DNA of 64,000 nucleotides from Gammaproteobacteria bacterium. Its GTDB lineage: Bacteria > Pseudomonadota > Gammaproteobacteria > Xanthomonadales > Wenzhouxiangellaceae. The position numbers and the translations under genes were made by a program. Under the pieces are notes generated by a model. The model saw only the letters and a list, made by a program, of their open reading frames with translations, was not told where the DNA came from and searched no databases. This document shows, piece by piece, positions 44,764-53,257 of the stretch; the first letter of the stretch is position 1; each line of letters opens with the position of its first letter. The DNA is taken from positions 1-64,000 of the forward strand of contig JAJFKY010000001.1 in NCBI GenBank assembly GCA_021772975.1, read 5' to 3'.

Positions 44764-45654
44764 CTAAGCTGCTCTGGTGACGACCGAGCGGCTGTCCAGT
44801 TCGGGAAAAATCTCCACCGCCAGTTGCCTGGCCTGCTGTAACTCGGTATATAGATTCGCAAAGGGAGGAATGTGGTCGTCACGTTCCAGCAGTGTGCTGA
44901 CCGGGCCAAAGCGTTGCAGCGCACGCTGATACAGCTGCCAGACGGGATCAGGTACCGCCTGATCATGGGTGTCCACCACATAATCCCCATGATCAGTATG
45001 CCCGGCCAGATGAAATTGACGTACCCGGGCGGGATCAACGCCATGCAGATAGTCGAGTGGGTCAAAAGCATGATTGCGGGCGCTGACATACACATTGTTG
45101 AGATCAAATAACATCAGCGCATCAGCCCGCTCCACCACCTCACGATAAAACGCCCACTCGGTCATCTCAGATTGCTGATAAGTCAGGTAGCTGGAAACAT
45201 TTTCCAGCAGTAATTGCCGGCCCAGAAAATCCTGCACCTGACTGATACGGTCCACTACATGCGCGATGGTTTGGTCATCGTAGGGTAGCGGTAACAGGTC
45301 ATGACTGTTAACGCCACCGGCAATAGTGAAACACAGATGATCGGATATCCACTCCGGCTGCACATCGTTGGCCAGCGTTTTGAGCTGTCTGAGGTAATCC
45401 CAGTCCAGCGGATCGGTGCTGCCGATGGACAATGACACACCATGCATCACCACTGGATAATGTTCGCGGATACTGGTGAGGTAATGGCGGGGCTTGCCGC
45501 CCGCCACCATGAAGTTTTCAGAAATGACTTCGAACCAGTCCACCGCCGGGCGATGCTCCAGCACATACTGGAAATGCACCGTCCGCAGGCCCAGTCCAAA
45601 ACCTAGAAACGGACGCTCCAGCGGTTCTGTCCGTTCACTGTGTATGTTATCCAT
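44764..45654 (-). CDS. bufB: MNIO family (DUF692) bufferin maturase
   Basis: About 296 residues from the ATG at 45654; the track adds one TTG codon. This multinuclear non-heme iron oxidase family converts precursor cysteines to thiooxazole-type or oxazolone-type groups using oxygen. The opening FLGFGLGLRTVHFQYVLEHRPAVDWFEVISENFM, then VVMHGVSLSIG, WISDHLCFT, LLLENVSSYL, LMLFDLNNVYVSARN, QFHLAGHTDHGDYVVDTHDQ and TLLERDDHIPP show the conserved His, Asp and Glu iron ligands, so it should be active. It lies between the precursor gene and the BufC-type gene on the same strand. Confidence 0.95.
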   Translation of the reverse strand: MDNIHSERTEPLERPFLGFGLGLRTVHFQYVLEHRPAVDWFEVISENFMVAGGKPRHYLTSIREHYPVVMHGVSLSIGSTDPLDWDYLRQLKTLANDVQPEWISDHLCFTIAGGVNSHDLLPLPYDDQTIAHVVDRISQVQDFLGRQLLLENVSSYLTYQQSEMTEWAFYREVVERADALMLFDLNNVYVSARNHAFDPLDYLHGVDPARVRQFHLAGHTDHGDYVVDTHDQAVPDPVWQLYQRALQRFGPVSTLLERDDHIPPFANLYTELQQARQLAVEIFPELDSRSVVTRAA

Positions 45655-45691
45655 CAACGCCTAACGGTCCAGACTGCTCACTACTCACCAA

Positions 45692-45711
45692 CGGAGGGCC
45701 AAAGCCCTCCG
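45692..45711 (-). promoter_or_regulatory. Intercistronic hairpin between bufA and bufB
   Basis: A perfect 8-bp stem (CGGAGGGC / GCCCTCCG) with a 4-nt loop in the 90-bp gap after the precursor stop. There is no T-tract on the minus strand. Such hairpins often give partial termination or mRNA stability, so that precursor is made in excess over maturase. Confidence 0.6.
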
Positions 45712-45744
45712 CCAGATAGCTTAGTGTCCCATCCAGGCAGGTTA

Positions 45745-46203
45745 TCAGGGACCAACCTTGCCGCCCACATCAGCACAGGCTTTAGCACCCATGGCAACAA
45801 ATCCGGTACCTTTGCAGGAACCCTGACCGGCACAGGCATGTTCGGCCGTGGCGCAGTCATTGTGTCCACCGCAGACATTCACGCCATAGCAATGAATCAG
45901 ATCAGCCTTGGCCACGCTGCCTCGCCATTCATCACTGACTTCACCGCCGATATCGGCGCAGGCCTTGGATGGCATGCCTACAAATCCGGTGCCTTTGCAG
46001 GAACCCTGACCGGCACAGGCATGCTCGGCTGAGGCACAGTCGTTGTGACCGCCACAGGTATTAACGCCGTAGCAATGAACCAGATCCGTGCTGTCTGAAT
46101 CAACTGCCGTGGCGCCCACCGCATCGGACTGGTTGCTGGCGCAACCGGCGGCCATCATAGCCAACGCGACGCCCGAAAATGCGGGTGTGATTACATGTTT
46201 CAT
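45745..46203 (-). CDS. bufA: Bufferin-type (BufA2-like) RiPP metallophore precursor with two core units
   Basis: A 152-residue precursor from the ATG at 46203 with GGAG upstream (the track start adds 42 unlikely residues). Signal-like residues [21 protein letters not shown] end in a plausible lipobox (AAGC, Cys21). Then come two units 61 residues apart, [20 protein letters not shown] and [20 protein letters not shown], each with [12 protein letters not shown] and a later KAC, six Cys per unit, 12 in all. BufA2-type bufferins I know of have one such unit; family members are periplasmic copper-binding peptides modified by MNIO enzymes. The DNA of the units shares identical runs (CATGCCTGTGCCGGTCAGGG), so the duplication is recent. 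Lipidation, metal and modification pattern are inference. Confidence 0.88.
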   Translation of the reverse strand: MKHVITPAFSGVALAMMAAGCASNQSDAVGATAVDSDSTDLVHCYGVNTCGGHNDCASAEHACAGQGSCKGTGFVGMPSKACADIGGEVSDEWRGSVAKADLIHCYGVNVCGGHNDCATAEHACAGQGSCKGTGFVAMGAKACADVGGKVGP

Positions 46204-46447
46204 AATAAAATCTCCATACAGGTTTTGGTCTATTATTGAATGATGAGTCAGCCCCGAGCATTCAGGCACTGCTGGCGACATAAACCGGCAATATCCCGGT
46301 TTGCTTTCGGCGCATCGGCAATTAGCCAATAGTTGTACAGCCTACCACGACTCTAAAACGGCTGTCGGGTGAGCTTCGGTCAGGCTTGCATCAGCGAATC
46401 ACCAACACCATAACAGGGGTTTGCAACAGTCATATCACGATGCCCCT

Positions 46448-47785
46448 ATGTCCCAAATGACCCCACGTGAAATCGTCCAGGAGCTGGATAAGTATATTAT
46501 CGGACAACATGATGCCAAGCGCGCCGTGGCCATTGCGCTGCGTAACCGCTGGCGCCGGATGCAGACGGAAGAACCGCTGCGCAACGAAATAACCCCCAAG
46601 AACATCCTGATGATTGGCCCCACCGGGGTGGGCAAAACCGAGATCGCAAGGCGTCTGGCGCAATTGGCCAATGCGCCGTTTATCAAGGTTGAGGCCACCA
46701 AGTTTACCGAGGTCGGTTACGTGGGCAAAGATGTCGAGTCCATCATTCGGGATCTGGCTGATGTGTCCATGAAGATTACCCGCGAGTCGGCTATGGCCAA
46801 GGTTGAGTCACGCGCCCAGGACGCTGCCATTGACAGAATCCTGGACCTGCTGCTGCCACAGCGTCAGACCCCCGCATTTGAGAATGAACCACAGGAAGCT
46901 GATGAATCAGCCCACCCCACCCGCCAGAAAATGCGCCGCAAACTGCTTGATGGTGAGCTGGATGATCGCGATATTGAACTGGAGGTCTCGGCCAACTTCG
47001 GCGTTGAAATCATGACACCTCCCGGCATGGAGGAAATGGCCGGTCAACTGCAGAATATGTTCAAGCATGTCGGCGGCAAACAAAAACATAAACGCCGGAT
47101 GAAAATCAAAGATGCCATTCCCGTGCTGACCGAGGAAGCGGCCAGCGAAATGATCAATGAGGAAGAAGTCAAACAACAGGCCATGAGCAATGCTGAACAG
47201 AACGGTATTGTGTTCATCGACGAAATGGATAAAGTGGTGCGGCGCGCCGAATACGCCGGCGCGGATGTCTCCCGGGAAGGCGTTCAGCGCGACCTGCTAC
47301 CGCTGGTCGAAGGCAGTACGGTCTCGACCCGCTATGGCATGATCCGCACGGATCATATCCTGTTCATTGCCTCTGGCGCGTTTCATATGTCCAAGCCATC
47401 CGATCTGATTCCCGAGCTGCAGGGCCGCCTGCCTATCCGGGTGGAACTCTCGGCCCTGGGTGCACACGAATTCGCCCGGATTCTGACCGAGCCGGAAGCC
47501 TCGCTGACCCGTCAATATAGCGCGTTGATGGCGACCGAGGGCGTGACGCTGAACTTTACCGAAGATGCAGTCAAACGGCTGGCGGAAATTGCCGCACAGG
47601 TTAATGACAATACCGAAAACATCGGCGCGCGGCGCCTGCACACCATGATGGAGCGTTTGCTGGATGAGTTGTCCTACAGTGCACCGGACCAGGACGGCGA
47701 CAGTATCACCGTGGACGCAGGTTACGTTAATCAGCGACTCAACGAGGTGGCTGATAATGAGGATTTAAGCCGCTATATTCTTTAA
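46448..47785 (+). CDS. hslU: ATP-dependent protease ATPase subunit HslU
   Basis: AAA+ unfoldase that feeds substrates to the HslV peptidase. 445 residues from the ATG at 46448 ([20 protein letters not shown]), matching the E. coli start; the track start is a TTG 9 codons earlier. Walker A is GPTGVGKTE, Walker [11 protein letters not shown], the pore-loop region is [11 protein letters not shown], and the charged I-domain lies between about 110 and 225. The C-terminus EDLSRYIL keeps the tail that docks into HslV. hslV, normally directly upstream, is absent: only about 240 bp separate hslU from the divergent bufferin gene. Confidence 0.97.
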   Translation: MSQMTPREIVQELDKYIIGQHDAKRAVAIALRNRWRRMQTEEPLRNEITPKNILMIGPTGVGKTEIARRLAQLANAPFIKVEATKFTEVGYVGKDVESIIRDLADVSMKITRESAMAKVESRAQDAAIDRILDLLLPQRQTPAFENEPQEADESAHPTRQKMRRKLLDGELDDRDIELEVSANFGVEIMTPPGMEEMAGQLQNMFKHVGGKQKHKRRMKIKDAIPVLTEEAASEMINEEEVKQQAMSNAEQNGIVFIDEMDKVVRRAEYAGADVSREGVQRDLLPLVEGSTVSTRYGMIRTDHILFIASGAFHMSKPSDLIPELQGRLPIRVELSALGAHEFARILTEPEASLTRQYSALMATEGVTLNFTEDAVKRLAEIAAQVNDNTENIGARRLHTMMERLLDELSYSAPDQDGDSITVDAGYVNQRLNEVADNEDLSRYIL

Positions 47786-47826
47786 ACCCGCAGCAGCCCA
47801 GAACCAATACCGATAGCAACGCCAGT

Positions 47827-47851
47827 CATGCACAGGCAGAGCCTGTGCATG
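47827..47851. terminator. Hairpin after hslU
   Basis: A perfect 11-bp stem (CATGCACAGGC / GCCTGTGCATG) with a 3-nt loop lies 42 bp after the hslU stop and before the convergent DUF11 pseudogene. No T-tract follows, so termination strength is uncertain. Confidence 0.5.
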
Positions 47852-47936
47852 CTTATATCCGCTGGGCCGATCAATTGCAGAGGCCGGTCAAAACCGAACC
47901 ACCTGTCAACAGCCGGACGTCACAGGGTCCGGATTA

Positions 47937-49476
47937 TTAGGACTTCGCCATCACTGTCCCGCTGACGCTGGTCTGATTATTGTCCTGATCAGGATCGTAA
48001 GTACCAGAAGATACGCCGACGGCGGTGCTGATTGCACCCATGCTATTAGCCCTGGTATTGATATTGATAGTCACTGAACCTGACGAGGCCAGCGCGGTTC
48101 CACTGCAACTGACCTGCTGGCCGGTGTGATTGCAGCTGATGCCCGCGCCAGCCCGGACCGCCAGGATGGACAGCCTGGCTGGCAGCGTGACGCTGACCAC
48201 ATAATCAGCAGCGTCATCCGGGCCGTCGTTATAAACATCGACCTTATAGTTCAGAACATTACCGACAATCACCTGCTGAGTGGAGGGGGTAAGGTTGACG
48301 CTCAGGTCACTACTGAAAGGTTCTACCTGCATGCTAAGCACCGACCAGTTATTGTCTGACACCGGATCGTTACTGCCGGCGTTGACCTCAACCCTGTTGG
48401 TGAATACGCCATCGGTATTCGGGGTAACCGTGATTTCAGCTGAAGCCTTGGCGCCGCTGGCCAGGGAACTGGCGATACAGGCAATCTGATTGACGATTCT
48501 GGCGCAATTGACACCTGGACCAGGGTTGATCGAATTAATGCTCAACTCAACCGGCACAATGTCCGTAATCACCAGATTGGCGGCTTGATCAGGGCCGTTA
48601 TTGCTCACTTCAATGGTGTACGTGAGTGGTTCACCAATAATAACCGGGCTGCGGGTTGCATCTAAGCCTACCGATAAATCCGCGCTGACGGATTCCGCGC
48701 AATCGGTGACTGCCGCGCTGCTTCTGCCGAAAGCCACATCTCCGCTCAACTCGATATCAAATACAGAGACATCGAATACCACCCGCAAGGCAGTGGTGAC
48801 AATCCGTAACTCATCCTGGCCGTTGCCGGTTATGATCTGCTCATTCAGCACAATCATGGTGCCCGGCCAGCCCAGCGGATCGAGATCGATCACGGTATTG
48901 GGTTCCGGGTCTTCCGGCAGCGCCATGACATTGTCATCAATGCTGACTTCAGCATTAATTAATGGTGCTGGATGCACTGGCCTGCAAATCGCCGCAACTG
49001 CCGGTAATGATTGATTCAGAGTTAACACTGCCGGCATCCACGAAGGTACCCGAACCCGGGCTATCGATAACCGCCGTCATGACATGTACGTCTTGCGCCT
49101 CACCCAAGCTGCTGGCGGTCAGAGTAGAGTCATCAAAGTTAACCATACCGGTCAGACTTCCGGATTCGACGATCACGATATCGGACAGATTGATAGCCAC
49201 TCCCTCCGCGCTCTCCTCCAATGGACCGTAACTGGCAATTCCCTGACTGTTCACCGCCGGCGCCGGCGCAAACTGCCCGTACTCGGAACCACCGGATAAT
49301 ATTTGCAGGTGAATATTAACTTCCCCGCCGTAACCACTGGTATAGGCTGTCTGCGCCCAACCGGCAGTGGCCGCGTAGCAACACAACATAGCGATCAGTA
49401 AAGTAACGACAGCATGACGTGATGAAACCCTTGCATAACCCCAGGGGATCACTTTTGAATGATGAAATGCTTTCAT
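47937..49476 (-). pseudogene. Secreted DUF11-repeat protein broken by a 4-bp duplication
   Basis: Two overlapping ORFs (48955-49563 and 47937-49037) together align over their length with the intact paralog at 49941-51506. The first part begins MKAFHHSKVIPWG at 49476 with AGGAG, has a signal peptide ending AGWAQ and stops at SCGDLQASASSTIN; the second continues INAEVSIDDNVMAL...LDPLGWPGT. At 48954-48963 the sequence ATTAATTAAT holds an extra 4 bp; removing one unit restores a frame reading SSTINAEVSIDDN, as in the paralog (SSIVNGIVNIDG). The second ORF has two DUF11 domains (TYTIEVSNNGPDQAANLVITD and NYKVDVYNDGPDDAADYVV). It would have been a secreted adhesin-like protein. An assembly error is possible. 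Confidence 0.85.
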
Positions 49477-49940
49477 CAGGTACTCCTTTACAACCAAAAA
49501 TTGCAGTGACATCAGTGTCACTGATATGTGTGATGTGAAAACTGTCTGATGGCCCCTTCTCATTAAGAAACCAGAGTCGATAGATTCTGGTTGTTTTTGA
49601 TGCAGGCAATTTCAGCACCGGCACACACACCCTTAGCGTCAAGGTTGACGCTTAATGCGACTTTAGTCCTATTGCTCTGATAAAGCAATAGATTTGAAAA
49701 CAATTTAATGGTCGCGCGGATCAGGCCTGGCAGCCGATTTTTGAGCTCGGCGGATGACCTGAAACGGTGCTGAAATGCATCATCGCAGGGTTTGTCTGCG
49801 CGACATCCGAGCTTGCAATGCCGCCGACACAGCCGGGCTGCTGATTGATTTCAAGCACCTCGCAAACGACACCCGGACAGCCAGAGCTGCCCGGGAATTA
49901 TGCTATCGGCTTAACTTAATGACCGGCACGTACCGGATCA
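49477..49940. other. Intergenic region between the DUF11 paralogs
   Basis: About 460 bp. It holds the leader of the broken paralog, including hairpins AGCGTCAA/TTGACGCT (49634-49651) and ATTGCT/AGCAAT (near 49671-49689), and the shared element at 49661. The rest, near the end of the downstream paralog, holds no gene I can support; the ORF at 49775-49984 has no SD. Confidence 0.5.
49661..49690 (-). promoter_or_regulatory. Shared upstream element of DUF11 genes, copy 1
   Basis: Plus-strand AGTCCTATTGCTCTGATAAA..GCAA closely matches copy 2 (AGGCCTATAGTTGGGATAAAGCAA). Both lie 185 bp upstream of their gene start. Likely a promoter or activator site kept after gene duplication. Confidence 0.5.
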
Positions 49941-51506
49941 CTATGTACCCGGAACAGCGCCCCTGCGCCCCAGACCAAAGCTGATGTTGCTGCTGACACT
50001 GGCCTGATTATTACTGACATCAGAATCCGGCGTGGCTGAAGTAACACTGGCGGTATTGGTCACCATGCCGATGCTGTCCGCCCGGGTATTGATGATCACC
50101 GTCACCACCTCACCGGCCGGCAACGCCGCTCCACTGCAGCTCACCTGCTGACCGAACTGGCTGCAATCTACCCCCGCAGCGGCGTTGATCGAGACAATGC
50201 TCAACTGCTCGGGCAGCACATCATCGATCACATATGCGACCGCCTCAGCAGGCCCGGTATTCTCAACCTGAATGGTGTAGTTGAGCGCCGCGCCCACACT
50301 GACGCCGCCATCGGACGCGCTCAGGCTTAGACTCAGATCGGCCTCATCAGGCAGAACTTCCGTGCTGACAACCGCCACATTATTACTGCCGTCCGGGTCA
50401 CTGCTCTCGGCATACGCTTCAACACTGTTGCTGATAGTCCCGGGCGCTTGCGGAATAACCGATAGCGTCACATTAGCGGTATCGCCGACCTCCAACAGTT
50501 CAGCCACACAGATCACCTGCTGCGTAATCTGGGCACAGTTAAGCCCTGCTGCTGGTTCAATCGATGCGATGCTCAGTGTGTCATCCAGGGCATCGGTTAT
50601 GACCAGGTTAATCGCCGGATCGGGGCCTGAATTGGTGACCTCAATGCGGTATTCCAGAGCTTGCCCCACCACCACTGAATCGGCGGAAGCCACCTGGTTT
50701 AAGGCCAGATCGGCAACGCCCGGTTCCAGGCAATCAGTCACCCTGGCTGTACTGCTGCCGAAAATGACATCGCCGCTGAGACTGGCGCCCGGCTGGGCTA
50801 TGTTGAATCTGATACGCATGGCATTAACGATTACCCGCATTTCACCCAGGCTATTCTGAGTAATGGTCTGCTCGTTAAGGGTAACCACCGTGCCGGCCCA
50901 GCCCAGCAGGCCAAGATCGAGCCTGGTATTGGGTGATGGATTCTGCGGCAGATTGATCAGCACGCCATCAATATTGACAATGCCATTGACAATGCTGCTG
51001 ACCGGATTGGCCACCAGCGAACCACAACTGCCGAATATCAGAGCCTCAGAACTGACGCTGTCAGCCACTATGAAAGTACCGTCGTTGAAGCTGTCCACCA
51101 GTGCGGTACTGATGAATATATTGTCAGCCTGACCTATACCGCTGACGCGCCCGGCGCTCTGGTCATAGCTAACCGAACCATGCAGACTGCCCGATTCCAC
51201 TATCGCCAGTTCGGATAGATCAATAGCCACGCCGGCAGCACTATCCTGCAACGGGCCATAATCAGACTGGCCTTGTCCGGAAACCACCGGGGCCGGCAGA
51301 AAAACACCCTGCTGGGAACCGCCGGGTCCTAACTCCAGCCGGATATTAACTTCCGCCCCGCTGGCCCGGCTGAAGGCCGTATCTGCCCAGCCTGGTGTGG
51401 CCGCGCAGGTATACAACAAGATCAGAGCGGTAGAGAAAATTACGAAGCGTGGTGCATTCCTTATGCACAGAAAAACGGACAACATTGAAGAATCAAATGC
51501 TTTCAT
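49941..51506 (-). CDS. Secreted protein with two DUF11 domains
   Basis: About 521 residues from the ATG at 51506 (MKAFDSSMLSVFLC), where GGAG lies 6 nt upstream exactly as in the paralog; the ATG at 51509 is closer than ideal. A signal peptide ends near AATPGWA. An N-terminal domain (residues 45-290) of unknown type, shared with the broken paralog, contains AEVNIRLELGPGGSQQG and LLGWAGTVVTLNEQ. Two DUF11 (beta-sandwich, conserved-repeat) domains follow: LEYRIEVTNSGPDPAINLVITD and LNYTIQVENTGPAEAVAYVIDD. DUF11 units are common in large cell-surface proteins. The end is FGLGRRGAVPGT, with no sorting signal I recognise. Function unknown. Confidence 0.85.
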   Translation of the reverse strand: MKAFDSSMLSVFLCIRNAPRFVIFSTALILLYTCAATPGWADTAFSRASGAEVNIRLELGPGGSQQGVFLPAPVVSGQGQSDYGPLQDSAAGVAIDLSELAIVESGSLHGSVSYDQSAGRVSGIGQADNIFISTALVDSFNDGTFIVADSVSSEALIFGSCGSLVANPVSSIVNGIVNIDGVLINLPQNPSPNTRLDLGLLGWAGTVVTLNEQTITQNSLGEMRVIVNAMRIRFNIAQPGASLSGDVIFGSSTARVTDCLEPGVADLALNQVASADSVVVGQALEYRIEVTNSGPDPAINLVITDALDDTLSIASIEPAAGLNCAQITQQVICVAELLEVGDTANVTLSVIPQAPGTISNSVEAYAESSDPDGSNNVAVVSTEVLPDEADLSLSLSASDGGVSVGAALNYTIQVENTGPAEAVAYVIDDVLPEQLSIVSINAAAGVDCSQFGQQVSCSGAALPAGEVVTVIINTRADSIGMVTNTASVTSATPDSDVSNNQASVSSNISFGLGRRGAVPGT

Positions 51507-51690
51507 CATGTACTCCTTTACATGTCCGGCGGCAGGCCTATGACTGCCGCCATTTTTCGCAGCGCTGGCCAATGGCTGAACATTCCTTTATCCAGCCGGG
51601 ATCAGACAGTTGATGCGCTGATCCCTTATTACAGGCACGTTACAGGCCAGCACCCTGATGTACACCGTAGAGCGGCGCACATAATATATA

Positions 51691-51716
51691 TAGGCCTATA
51701 GTTGGGATAAAGCAAC
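51691..51716 (-). promoter_or_regulatory. Shared upstream element of DUF11 genes, copy 2
   Basis: TAGGCCTATAGTTGGGATAA followed by AGCAAC, including the perfect palindrome TATAGGCCTATA and an AT-rich stretch next to it. It lies 185 bp upstream of the 51506 start, like copy 1. It is in the 363-bp spacer shared with divergent ubiE, in which I see no other gene. Confidence 0.5.
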
Positions 51717-51869
51717 CGAGGCAGCGAATATTTTACGGTTGCTTGCAAATCAGCTCCGGCGGCGCAACTTGCTTTAACTGTCGCCCGATGAGCTGCTGGT
51801 TAGGCTTTTTTGGATCGGCATGCGAAACTAGCCCGAATAACCTGAAGCAACAGCACGTTACAGTAAGCC

Positions 51870-52640
51870 ATGACCGAACCCGAACCCAAATCAACATCAA
51901 CATCAACTACCCACTTCGGCTTCAAGGATGTGCCCGTCAGCGACAAGCAACAACTGGTGGATCAGGTATTCAGTTCGGTAGCGCGCCGTTATGATGTCAT
52001 GAACGACATGATGTCACTGGGCGTACACCGCCTGTGGAAACGGCATTTTGTCGCCACCAGTGCTATCCGTGCCGGCGCCAGCGTGCTGGATCTGGCTGGC
52101 GGCACCGGCGATATCGCCGCATTGTTATACCGGCACCTGGGCGGTCAGTGCCGGATCATACTGGCTGATATCAATGCTGATATGCTCGGGGTCGGCCGCC
52201 AGCGACTGCAGGATCGTGGCCTGATCAAAGGCCTTGAATATGTGCAGACCAACGCCGAACAACTGCCTTTTCCCAACGCACACTTTGATGCTGTCACGAT
52301 GGCCTTCGGGCTGCGCAATGTCACCGACAAAGCGGTCGCGCTGAGTGAAATGCGCCGGATATTAAAACCGGGTGGGCGGGCTTTGGTGCTGGAATTCTCA
52401 CAGGTCCGCGACGCGGCGCCACGCAAGCTGTATGACTGGTATTCATTTCATGTTCTGCCCAGGCTGGGCAAAGCCATCGCCAATGATGCGGACAGCTATC
52501 AATATCTGGCTGAATCCATCCGCAAGCATCCTGCTCAGGAAGAATTGCAGACCATGTTTCTGGACGCCGGCTTTGCCGCTGCTGATTACCGTAATCTCAG
52601 TGGCGGAATGGTTGCCATCCATCGCGGGGTAACCAGCTGA
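51870..52640 (+). CDS. ubiE: Ubiquinone/menaquinone C-methyltransferase UbiE
   Basis: SAM-dependent C-methyltransferase of ubiquinone (and menaquinone) synthesis. 256 residues against 251 in E. coli. A short Thr/Ser-rich N-terminus is followed by HFGFKDVPVSDKQQLVDQVFSSVARRYDVMNDMMSLGVHRLWKR, the SAM motif VLDLAGGTGDIA, MAFGLRNVTDKAVALSEMRRILKPGGRALVLEFS and ESIRKHPAQEELQTMFLDAGF. The stop overlaps the ubiJ start (TGATG), so ubiE-ubiJ-ubiB is coupled. Confidence 0.97.
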   Translation: MTEPEPKSTSTSTTHFGFKDVPVSDKQQLVDQVFSSVARRYDVMNDMMSLGVHRLWKRHFVATSAIRAGASVLDLAGGTGDIAALLYRHLGGQCRIILADINADMLGVGRQRLQDRGLIKGLEYVQTNAEQLPFPNAHFDAVTMAFGLRNVTDKAVALSEMRRILKPGGRALVLEFSQVRDAAPRKLYDWYSFHVLPRLGKAIANDADSYQYLAESIRKHPAQEELQTMFLDAGFAAADYRNLSGGMVAIHRGVTS

Positions 52641-53257
52641 TGTCCGCACGCGCTTTCATCACGCCACTGCCCCGGCTCGCAGCCAGCCTGCTGCAATCAG
52701 CTCTGCAGCGCGCCCGGCGCTGGCAGACCGGCAAATTACCAGCCATCCCGGACGCGCCATTGGCCGTGGAATTGCAGGGTCTGGGCCTGGTATTGGAGTT
52801 CAGCGCTGACCCTGCAGACAGCACTGGCCGGGTCAGCGTTACCAGCCAGCCAGCCACCACCGTTGAGACCGTCATCCAGGCAAGCCCTGCCAGCCTGGCC
52901 TTACAGGCAGCCAACGGGGTACCCGGCGGGCGCATAGAAATTCAGGGCAATGCCAGTCTGGCGCAACGCTGGCAGCAATACTTCGCCGCGCTCAACCCGG
53001 ACTGGGAACAGGCCCTGAGCGCGCGGCTGGGCCCGGTTGCCGGCTATCAGCTGGCCCAGGTATTTTCACAATTGTCCGCCGGTGCGCGTCAACAGGGCCA
53101 GGACAGCGCCGCCATGGTCGCTGAGTATCTGCAGGAAGAAGCGCGCTGGCTGGTTACGCGGGTTGAAATGCAGCAGTTTCTGGATGCAGTCGACGATCTT
53201 ACCGAGCGCACCGAGCGCCTGCTGGCACGCTATGCCGCCGGATCAACCGCAAGATGA
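52640..53257 (+). CDS. ubiJ: Ubiquinone biosynthesis accessory factor UbiJ
   Basis: A 205-residue SCP2-type lipid-binding protein (E. coli 201). UbiJ with UbiK organises the soluble ubiquinone complex and binds isoprenoid intermediates. Sequence marks are the SCP2 fold with LGLVLEFSADPADSTGRVSV and the helical C-terminal DSAAMVAEYLQEEARWLVTRVEMQQFLDAVDDLTERTERL, which fits UbiJ's coiled coil. It is flanked by ubiE (1-bp overlap) and ubiB (4-bp overlap), the conserved order. Confidence 0.93.
   Translation: MSARAFITPLPRLAASLLQSALQRARRWQTGKLPAIPDAPLAVELQGLGLVLEFSADPADSTGRVSVTSQPATTVETVIQASPASLALQAANGVPGGRIEIQGNASLAQRWQQYFAALNPDWEQALSARLGPVAGYQLAQVFSQLSAGARQQGQDSAAMVAEYLQEEARWLVTRVEMQQFLDAVDDLTERTERLLARYAAGSTAR

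Noticed and set aside
49561-49700. Cyclic-di-GMP riboswitch in the DUF11 leader
   Set aside because: Hairpins are present, but the conserved GEMM aptamer sequence is not.
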